The notes beneath the pieces were generated by a model that saw only the letters and a list, made by a program, of their open reading frames with translations, made no database searches and was not told the origin of the DNA. 64,000 bases of DNA from contig NC_012963.1 in NCBI RefSeq assembly GCF_000027005.1, positions 1,984,001-2,048,000 on the forward strand, in the 5' to 3' direction. A program made the position numbers and the translations under genes. Positions 57,444 to 64,000 of this stretch are shown here, piece by piece; within the stretch, counting starts at the first letter, position 1; each line of letters opens with the position of its first letter. Origin of the DNA: Komagataella phaffii GS115 (Eukaryota; Ascomycota; Pichiomycetes; Pichiales; Pichiaceae).

Positions 57444-59573
57444 TTACATACCACGGAAAGCATTCTTACTGGCCCTTCTGCGGCCGTCAAATCTCTGTTT
57501 AGTTCTACCATTGTCTTTTTTGTTCTCATCATCGCTAGCGTCGTCTTCAAACGATACCTTCTTTTGTGAACCTCCCTTCTTAGGAATGAAAGTAAGCTCG
57601 GCTTCTCCTCTGATGTTCTTATGAATACGACTAGAACTTTTGGGTTTAGAGACCTTATTGAGATCATCTAATTGTTTCTTGAAAGAAACACGAGACTTGT
57701 CTAAGTTGGCTGTGTAAATAGATTCATCTTTGGAATCCAATGGTTTCATAGTGGACATAGCCTCTTCAATTTCCTTTTCACGTTGTTGCTTTCTACGGTT
57801 CTTCTCCAATTGCTTTTGAACCTTCTCAGCTTGTTTTCTCCTTGCTTCCTTTAACTTTTCCTCTTCTGCCTTTTTCTTAGCACTCTCTTCGTCATCTTCT
57901 TCAGCTTCTTCATCAGATTTCTCATCATCAGAATCCCATAAGTTAGCAGATCCAGTTTTGTTTTGGTTCATTTCGATACGTTCTTCGTCTGATTCCTCAG
58001 CAGCTGTCAGTCCCTTAGGTTTGTACTCCACATCCTTGACCTTGACAGATGGGTTCAATTGTTTATAATCGTGTGCATTTTGGTCAATCTGGAACTCAGG
58101 GTTCTCAAACATTTCCTTGAAACGTTCATCGTTGACAAGTTCTTCAGCAACAGATGATCCTTGCTTCTGTTCCAGTTTTTCGACCAGCTCTTTATTGACT
58201 GTGATTTTGGTTTTCTTAACAGCACCAGTGGTTCTGATTCTAGATTCTCTTTCCTTCTCAATTCTCTTCTTGATTTCACGTTCTCTCTCCTCTCTATAAC
58301 TGTTAGGGTTAGAAATCAGGTTGACCTTATCATACAACTCAGTGTCAATAAAAAAACCATGCATATAAGACCTTAAAACATTTGTTCCAACTAGATGACT
58401 TAAGTTCAAACTTTGAACGTCCTGTTTCGTGATGAATCTATAGTTGGCATACACAGAGTCGGAAGGCTTCTCCTCCAATTCCTCTGTCACACTGTCCAGG
58501 AAAGAACACCATTTTGGTGCAGGACCCAAATTGGGAATATAATATGTGTGCATTGGTTGACCCTCATTAGCCATGAAGAACATTCCCGAATTTGGAATGT
58601 AATCCACATCATTAATATCAACGCTAGGCTCCATAGATGTATACGCTTTTCCATCAAATCGATCCCAAATTTTAGCAATTCTCTTGTCTGTAGTAAGGAT
58701 CTTGTTTGAATCAGTAGAGTTCTCATCAATCCATATAATCTTCTTGACTTCGTAGCCGTAACCCTGATCCTTGACCACAGAAGGTTTGCTGTTACGAAGA
58801 TCATAAATCAAAGAGTATCCATTGCTAGTTCCACAAGCAAAATTAAGACCATCATTTCTGAATTTAACACTGGTGATACCAACATTGACGTTTTCATTTA
58901 AGTCATCGTTTATCAGTAGTTTAGCTACTCTCTGCTTTGCTCTTGGATCCCAAAACTCTACTGTTCCATCTTCTAATCCAGCAGAGAATAGTCCATGCAC
59001 CTTGTTAAGATCAGTGGAGTTAACACCGGATGAAGTGTCTAATTCAAAAGGTTGCATGAACCTTCCTTGCTCCAAGTTCAATCTGTAAACTTCATTTCCT
59101 GCTGCTCCAATGTACAGGTCACAGTTTTGCTCGTTATAAGTAAGACATCTTCCAAAAGTGGGCACCCGGGATTTGTAGTAAATACCTCCCTTCGTATGAA
59201 ACTCGATAGATCTATCATTTTGCAGATGTACAGACTTAGACCAATCGTGGGATAAAACCAAGAAATCCACGTTCTCGCAATCTGTATGTCTGTCAAACTT
59301 CAGAGACAAATTGCTGAACTCATAAACGTGAATTTGAGGCTTGTATGTCCCGGTGGCAATGGCATATTGCCCGTCGGGGGTCACTTTGATCTTGTTTGAC
59401 GCTTCACTAAACTCAAAATCTTGCAAGAGTTCTATCCTGTTCTGATAATCTATGTCATTCTTCAACGTTCTCTTCCTCTTTTTAGCAATCCAGTCGGGTA
59501 AAGACCTAGACACGTTGCTTCCGGAAACCTGGTATACGGAAACGTTTCCAGCGGATGTTGATTTAAGAACCAT
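57444..59573 (-). CDS. ENP2: Enp2, WD-repeat nucleolar 40S biogenesis protein
   Basis: Enp2 is the yeast homologue of NOL10 and belongs to the SSU processome with Bfr2. The 709 residues match yeast (707). VYQVSGSN-type start, then WD repeats in the first 350 residues (IHVYEFSNLSLKFDRHTDCENVDF, GLEDGTVEFWDPR), a NUC153-like segment with LPDW and DYKQLNPSVKVKDVEYKPKGLT, and a long charged coiled coil (KKKAEEEKLKEARRKQAEKVQ). The C-terminus is basic. The upstream gap carries RRPE- and PAC-like elements. Confidence 0.95.
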   Translation of the reverse strand: MVLKSTSAGNVSVYQVSGSNVSRSLPDWIAKKRKRTLKNDIDYQNRIELLQDFEFSEASNKIKVTPDGQYAIATGTYKPQIHVYEFSNLSLKFDRHTDCENVDFLVLSHDWSKSVHLQNDRSIEFHTKGGIYYKSRVPTFGRCLTYNEQNCDLYIGAAGNEVYRLNLEQGRFMQPFELDTSSGVNSTDLNKVHGLFSAGLEDGTVEFWDPRAKQRVAKLLINDDLNENVNVGITSVKFRNDGLNFACGTSNGYSLIYDLRNSKPSVVKDQGYGYEVKKIIWIDENSTDSNKILTTDKRIAKIWDRFDGKAYTSMEPSVDINDVDYIPNSGMFFMANEGQPMHTYYIPNLGPAPKWCSFLDSVTEELEEKPSDSVYANYRFITKQDVQSLNLSHLVGTNVLRSYMHGFFIDTELYDKVNLISNPNSYREEREREIKKRIEKERESRIRTTGAVKKTKITVNKELVEKLEQKQGSSVAEELVNDERFKEMFENPEFQIDQNAHDYKQLNPSVKVKDVEYKPKGLTAAEESDEERIEMNQNKTGSANLWDSDDEKSDEEAEEDDEESAKKKAEEEKLKEARRKQAEKVQKQLEKNRRKQQREKEIEEAMSTMKPLDSKDESIYTANLDKSRVSFKKQLDDLNKVSKPKSSSRIHKNIRGEAELTFIPKKGGSQKKVSFEDDASDDENKKDNGRTKQRFDGRRRASKNAFRGM

Positions 59574-59718
59574 CGATGGAAAGTTTATGTTATCTATCTG
59601 ATAGAAAAATTAAGTCTAAGAAAGAATAAAAAATTTAATCTCATCCAAGTCACGTGAAGACTTACATATTTCTGCTTACAATAATAGTCCAACTCAAAGG
59701 GGCCAACTTTCTCTAAAG
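59574..59718. promoter_or_regulatory. ENP2 promoter with RRPE-like, CTCATC and TCACGTGA elements
   Basis: AAAAAATTTAATCTCATCC near 59627-59646 combines an RRPE-like tract with CTCATC, the PAC core in reverse. TCACGTGA follows at 59650-59657. The arrangement parallels that upstream of SDA1. Confidence 0.5.
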
Positions 59719-60265
59719 ATGTTATGTCTAGTGTGTCTGGTGAATCTAGATATTCCTGAGAGAGACGAATTTTATAGCGGCTATATTGACAGCAATCCCT
59801 ATGATCAATTAACGTTTGTTCGTGCTGATGACGAACAGGAAATCAAGCTCTATCTTTGTAATTGCGAAGCTCCTTATCGTGGGTATAGTTCGTGTTGAAG
59901 GATGATGTAGCGTACTTTAAGTCTAAACGTTTAGCATTCTGCAAGAAGGAAAAGATGGATGATGGCCTTGAGTTCATTGGAGTGCACATAAGTGACCTTG
60001 AAATGAGAAATACAAATGATGACTCCCTTATGGCAACAGTTGACATGCCTGAATATGACCGATTTGGGGAAATATTTAGAGTTTACAATCAAAAATAGGA
60101 AAACAAAGTGAAATTTACATATGTTGATTATGTCACCGCTGATGACGAAAGTGATGCTTATATGAAAGAATTAGATCAAACAATTGGTTTGGCGGAGCTT
60201 TTATATACATAAAGGGCAATAAAGTTATCTCAAGAGCGCCAGTAAAACTACGCATTGGAGGATGA
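59719..60265 (+). pseudogene. Probable decayed reading frame
   Basis: Three open segments follow one another on the plus strand: 59719-59898 (from an ATG, 59 codons), 59889-60212 in another frame but broken by an in-frame TAG at 60096-60098, and a third, in yet another frame, that runs to TGA at 60263-60265. All have a protein-like composition (for example LYLCNCEAPYRGYSS, VKFTYVDYVTADDESDAYM, FGGAFIYIKGNKVISRAPV). None of the joins has splice signals. I do not recognise the protein. A former gene with at least two frameshifts and one stop is the simplest reading; chance is possible. Confidence 0.4.
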
Positions 60266-60764
60266 AAGTTAAATGGGGTTTTGCAGTACTAGAAAAAATC
60301 ATCAGCCCTTGGTTCTCAATTTTCGATAAGGCGATATATCATGATTTGAAAGCTGATTGAGTTAAGCTCAAGTCTATGCTACCTCCAGTTAACTTATCTT
60401 AGAGAGCGTCTAAAATGTATAATATGGTTACATAATTGTTTACAATTTTAATTCACTTATTAGGTAACAAAGTGATAAATAATGTTGTAGGCGACGGGTA
60501 CAGAGATCAAAGCAACGATTGCAAAAAATTTGACATGATTAGTTCATTAAGGGGTTTGTCATCTAATCGTATGTCAGAGTTCAGGTAAATAGATGCTTGA
60601 TATGACCTGAGGTGACAGCCTCCAAGTACTGAAAACTGTGTATATCTCCTTTCTCATCAACGTACTTGTCCGCAATTCAATATTTTTTGCTATTGTAATT
60701 CTAGAGGAGTTGAATCAGATACAAAAAGTTGCATCTGTCAAAATTCACTGCGCATGGACCATTA
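60266..60764. other. Intergenic sequence without a recognised gene
   Basis: About 500 bp between the decayed frame and the 3' end of the next minus-strand gene. Short open frames exist (for example 60638-60856 on the plus strand) but none is supported. No RNA gene was seen. Confidence 0.35.
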
Positions 60765-61487
60765 CTATAATTTCTTCTTGCTGGCCCGCTGCCATCCCGC
60801 ATCTAGTAGCTGGTGAGCCCTTTTCTTTCGTTGAAGGGATTCTTCATTATATTTAAATGGCTGTGATCTTTCGATAATTACAAGTGAGTCTGTTTGAGTT
60901 TGCAAATGAATATGAGAATGTGATATTGTTTGATGTTCGTTAGCTGTTGCAGAACTGTGGACAGAATCATTTCTGTCTGATGACACTATTATTGGCTCAG
61001 TACTTGGATAAGGCTGCAAATCTGCATTTTGAGTCGAAGAATCCAGAAAAGAATTGTCTTTTGGTTTAGATCCAGATGAAACGTTTCCAGCCGAGTTATC
61101 GTTTTTGGAACTCAGAGATTCGATATAATCAGTCTCTGGAGTCAAAACAACTTCATTTTGATCTAGAGGCGGTTTGTTACCCTCACCATTGGTTGCAGCT
61201 GTACTTTCTTGGGCCACCTGGGTAGATTCAAGCTGATCCTCTGAAGTTTTTAGACTAGGAAATACATGGCCTAGCAAAGCTTTCAATCGAGAAGGTTTTG
61301 TTTTTGATTGGCTCTTGGGTGACTGTGAAGAATGTTGTGAGTCATGGTTTGTGATGTTAGTGGAGTTAGATGTATCCTGTATAGGATCAAGAAATTGTTT
61401 GCTCAACAGAACTGCTAGCCTCTTGCGCCTTGGGGCTGGAAGTGGACGTAGCTTTGCCATTCGCCGCAATTGATGGAACTTTTTCAA
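60765..61487 (-). CDS. Downstream frame, probably the C-terminal part of the 61387-63015 gene
   Basis: This frame runs open for 240 codons, far longer than chance would usually allow, and has the same Ser/Thr/Gln/Asn-rich character as the upstream ORF, with hydrophobic-acidic patches (PIIVSSDRND, SLVIIER) and a basic end (QLLDAGWQRASKKKL). Its usable part begins after the TGA at 61387-61389 of the upstream ORF, in the +1 frame. I suggest it is normally expressed fused to the upstream ORF by frameshifting or by splicing, or that the sequence has an indel. The upstream overlap region (RRKRLAVLLSKQ) is probably not translated in this frame. Confidence 0.45.
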   Translation of the reverse strand: MKKFHQLRRMAKLRPLPAPRRKRLAVLLSKQFLDPIQDTSNSTNITNHDSQHSSQSPKSQSKTKPSRLKALLGHVFPSLKTSEDQLESTQVAQESTAATNGEGNKPPLDQNEVVLTPETDYIESLSSKNDNSAGNVSSGSKPKDNSFLDSSTQNADLQPYPSTEPIIVSSDRNDSVHSSATANEHQTISHSHIHLQTQTDSLVIIERSQPFKYNEESLQRKKRAHQLLDAGWQRASKKKL

Positions 61488-63015
61488 GTCCTTTGGAGTT
61501 ATTGCTGTTGCTGGAAGTACCTTCGATTGACTCGAACGATTCAGAATCAGAAGAGGAATCCACTTGAATAAGATCAGGTTCCCATCCTACAGTAACAGGC
61601 AACTGTTGTAGGTTCTCTGATGCTCCATATAATTGGCTCAGGGAAATATTAACAGTGGGCAGACTATCGGAGCCCGACTGTGATGGTTTCTGATTAGGTT
61701 CCTCTTTGACCCTTACCTTTTGCTCGTCGTCAGCACCTTCATTTGAGTCATCGTTTGAATCTACATTCGAATCTTCGTTTTCGTTGGTCAGATTAGACTC
61801 TGAAACTGGGTTGGGTCCAAAAAATTGAAAAGTGTCCACCTCCTCCTGCGAATCACTTTCATTAGGTGATTCATCAAAAGCTTTGTTGTTAGGATTTTGT
61901 GAGTCCACGTTTACTTCAGGTACTCTTTGGGTTGCAATCCGGCTTGCAGAACCCGCCTCCTGATCAGAATCGTCTATTTTTTTCCCATTTGAATTCACTG
62001 AGACTTGAGTTTCTACAACTTGCTTCTGCGTTGGCGCTAGTTCAGGAGCTTGTGTCCTTTGCTGAACTTCAGGTGTTTGTGCCGGGGTTTCTGAATCTAC
62101 TCGAGGTAGCTGTACTACTTCATCAACTTCATATTCACCATCTTTCATAGAATCAGCATCATGGATAGACGAATCTGAGGACCCACTACTTGCAAGACCG
62201 GACAGTATTTTACTTTCCCACTTCTGGACCATCCTCTCAGGTATACTGACCGACGAATTACTATTAGAATCCCTTACTAAATCGTATAATTCTGAGGGTG
62301 ATGCCACGGTATCATCAGGTCCTTTCACATTTACAATTATTCTAGCCTCGCCAAAAGTGCTATAGAGCTTTTGATAGAAAACCAATCTGTCCTGATTCTC
62401 CTTTAAAATCGTGGTATAGTCTGGATCTGAGTAACATACAGGCGTGATCAGTTTTCCAAAAAATTCATTGATCCCGAGATAAATAGGTAAGAATGGAATT
62501 GGGTCTCTGAAGTGTTGGATGGATCCAAACCTATCTTCGTCAGTACCATCATTAATTCTTAAGTCATTGAGGAATTGAACCTCTCGTGGAATTTCTTTCC
62601 TTAATACTTTAGAGATAAACTGGAGCTCGCCAGCCAAATGCTCAAAGCTCAAAGAATCATCATCTTTAAGAGAGTCTTTATGCGGATTGTAGTTGGAGAT
62701 ATAACTAATCTGGGATCTATCGACGGGGCTTCTTTCAAAGATATCTATCAAAGAAAATTTGTCGTTTCGAATGGCAAAGGACGTGTTATTTTGTGCCAAA
62801 TATAACAGTAAACCTGTCGTTCTGTGAACTACCAGACCAAACAAAGTCAAAAGAGGTGTTGACACCAAAGATTGTTCAAGCAGTAAATCCGCAGTTATAT
62901 CTAAGGGATGCTTCAGCAATGCAGCTGAAAGAACAAGCGGTGACTCACTATAGTTAGTGATATCATAGCCTTTAGATTTAGGCGTCACCAATGCATCCCT
63001 TAAAGCGTATGCCAT
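61387..63015 (-). CDS. Orphan protein with a Ser/Asp-rich C-terminal region
   Basis: I do not recognise this 542-residue protein. The N-terminal 240 residues look folded (SPLVLSAALLKHPLDITADL, LLTLFGLVVHRTTGLLLYL, IPFLPIYLGINEFFGKL). The remainder is low-complexity, rich in Ser, Asp, Glu, Gln and Pro. WEPDLIQVDSSSDSESFES (near the end) resembles a SUMO-interacting motif: a hydrophobic core followed by acidic and phosphorylatable residues. The ORF ends ATT TCT TGA TCC, and a long open frame continues in +1 (see the entry at 60765-61487). A fused product would have about 749 residues. Confidence 0.65.
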   Translation of the reverse strand: MAYALRDALVTPKSKGYDITNYSESPLVLSAALLKHPLDITADLLLEQSLVSTPLLTLFGLVVHRTTGLLLYLAQNNTSFAIRNDKFSLIDIFERSPVDRSQISYISNYNPHKDSLKDDDSLSFEHLAGELQFISKVLRKEIPREVQFLNDLRINDGTDEDRFGSIQHFRDPIPFLPIYLGINEFFGKLITPVCYSDPDYTTILKENQDRLVFYQKLYSTFGEARIIVNVKGPDDTVASPSELYDLVRDSNSNSSVSIPERMVQKWESKILSGLASSGSSDSSIHDADSMKDGEYEVDEVVQLPRVDSETPAQTPEVQQRTQAPELAPTQKQVVETQVSVNSNGKKIDDSDQEAGSASRIATQRVPEVNVDSQNPNNKAFDESPNESDSQEEVDTFQFFGPNPVSESNLTNENEDSNVDSNDDSNEGADDEQKVRVKEEPNQKPSQSGSDSLPTVNISLSQLYGASENLQQLPVTVGWEPDLIQVDSSSDSESFESIEGTSSNSNNSKGLEKVPSIAANGKATSTSSPKAQEASSSVEQTIS

Positions 63016-63592
63016 ATGAATTGGGTAACCAATATTCTAATCACAAGGTAGTGCTGATAGGGTACCTTTTTTCACAGTAATCGCGTCTGATTATGTCATC
63101 ACAAAATAATGTGTGGTTAAGTGAAGGACCAGTGCCCAGTTCAACGAAAGCATTGCGTTGAGTTACGTCTCATGCCTAATGAAAAGCTAAAATGAGATTG
63201 AATTGTTTTGTGAATGTCCATTGGTCTGTTGGGAGTCGCTATTAGTGTCATTCAGACTTCTACAAGGACAACAAAACACTTGCTTATGTAAGTTCATGCT
63301 CCAACAATTTATGGTCTAACGGCTAGACAGTGCTGTGTAATGCCAGCCCAAATCTGAATTGGCTAACAATGAAAACCAGATTGCCTCATTTGGCCTTCTC
63401 GTGTCCTCTGGCCCTTTTGTTCAAAGTTGAAACTCACCAAATTGATTTCGACTCAAGATTGCTTCCTTTTCGTTCCCCATACAAAATTCCAAAAATTATA
63501 TAAAAGCTCTCCGCCGCTCCTATCCTATGCTCTCCCGTTTACAACACTACAGATCTGCAATTGGCTCAACGCTTATACGTAATCATATCAGA
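63016..63592. promoter_or_regulatory. Divergent promoter region, orphan gene / DPP3
   Basis: 577 bp. TATATAAAA at 63497-63505 is a clear TATA box, 96 bp upstream of the ATG at 63593 and only 30 bp upstream of the ATG at 63527. No RNA gene was seen in the rest. Confidence 0.5.
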
Positions 63593-64000
63593 ATGAGCTC
63601 CATCAAGATTGAGAATTACTACGCTGATGCCAAGGCCCCTATAGTATCTTTGTCGGCCAAATCCCATTTCAATGAATTGACCTCTCAGGAAAGAAAGTAC
63701 GCCCATTACATGTCCAGGGCTTCCCATTGGGGAACTAGGGTTGTTCTTAGATCAGTTTCTCCAGAATCTGAAGTAATATATGACTTAATCATCAGTATTC
63801 ATAAACATGTCAATAGTGACTACAGCGACTTAACTAAGCATTTGGGGGAAGTGGCAGTACAGCAATATCTGGAATTTGCTTCGCAGTTTTTGTCGAACTT
63901 AGGAAATTATAAATCTTTTGGCGATGTCAAGTTTATTCCAAGATTGCCCAGACCTGATTTTGAGACCCTAGTCGAATGGACCAATAGTGAGACTGTTCTT
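63593..64000 (+). CDS. DPP3: Dipeptidyl peptidase III (3' partial)
   Basis: DPP III is a cytosolic zinc metallopeptidase (HELLGH type) that removes dipeptides from short peptides. The 136 visible residues match the N-terminal region: FNELTSQERKYAHYMSRASHWGTRVVLRSVS, IYDLIISIHKHVN, YLEFASQFLSNLGNYKSFGDVKFIPR. The catalytic motif lies beyond the window edge. The chosen start at 63593 (MSSIKIENYYADAKAPI) fits the family and the TATA distance. An in-frame ATG at 63527 adds 22 residues with basic and hydroxylated character (MLSRLQHYRSAIGSTLIRN), which could be a mitochondrial leader. Confidence 0.92.
   Translation, partial: MSSIKIENYYADAKAPIVSLSAKSHFNELTSQERKYAHYMSRASHWGTRVVLRSVSPESEVIYDLIISIHKHVNSDYSDLTKHLGEVAVQQYLEFASQFLSNLGNYKSFGDVKFIPRLPRPDFETLVEWTNSETVL

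Noticed and set aside
61387..61487. Identification of the 61.4-kb gene as ornithine decarboxylase antizyme
   Set aside because: The TCT-TGA context is antizyme-like, but the first ORF is 542 codons rather than about 60 and nothing resembles the antizyme domain. Only the frame junction is kept as a finding.
1..64000. tRNA, rRNA, CRISPR arrays and transposons
   Set aside because: All larger gaps were read for tRNA internal promoter boxes (GGTTCGA-type), repeated spacers and terminal repeats; none was found. A covariance-model search could still find a small RNA that was missed by eye.

Overview
The window looks like a chromosomal segment of a budding yeast, most likely Komagataella (Pichia pastoris group). 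Evidence: closely packed genes on both strands with single conserved yeast proteins; introns with GTAAGN donors and TACTAAC-type branch points; proteins intermediate between Saccharomyces and other yeasts; gaps of usually 100-600 bp; a standard reading of CTG. The species assignment is inference; no search was run. No tRNA, rRNA, transposon or CRISPR array was seen.

Layout. 1-9.5 kb: ATG7 (5' cut by the window edge), SDA1, a Ser/Thr kinase, QCR8, ERG20, HST2. 9.8-19.1 kb: RQC2/TAE2 (with a six-nucleotide coding first exon), RET3, TAF3 (two exons), RRP12, MRPS16. 19.5-31.6 kb: a Ser/Thr-rich orphan, a Zn2Cys6 regulator, THG1, RPA135, PMR1, SUA5. 31.6-38.2 kb: a long intergenic region with seven GGGGTG motifs ahead of a small predicted mitochondrial orphan, then UBC12, RRP8, a STN1-like gene, a 5-hydroxyisourate hydrolase and an orphan. 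38.8-47 kb: an orphan membrane protein, a SAS4-like gene, CDC1/TED1-type phosphoesterase, SEC10, THO1, VHR1-type regulator. 47.5-51.7 kb: ICL1, GCN4 with a four-uORF leader, cytochrome b5. 52-59.6 kb: AGE2-type ArfGAP, UBP8 (two exons), PLP2, CWC22, ENP2. 59.6-64 kb: a probable decayed reading frame, an orphan whose frame shifts or splices near 61.4 kb, and the start of DPP3.

Shared themes. Ribosome production is prominent (SDA1, RRP12, RPA135, RRP8, ENP2, and MRPS16 for the mitochondrion), and several of these genes carry RRPE-like A/T tracts with or without a GATGAG (PAC-like) core upstream. Translation quality and control recur: RQC2, THG1, SUA5, GCN4. Many convergent pairs have only 6-15 bp between stop codons, so their transcripts must overlap. 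Three genes are broken in a naive ORF reading but become whole when spliced: RQC2, TAF3 and UBP8. The least explained parts are the GGGGTG cluster and its orphan gene, the decayed frame at 59.7-60.3 kb, and the TCT-TGA frame junction at 61.39 kb.
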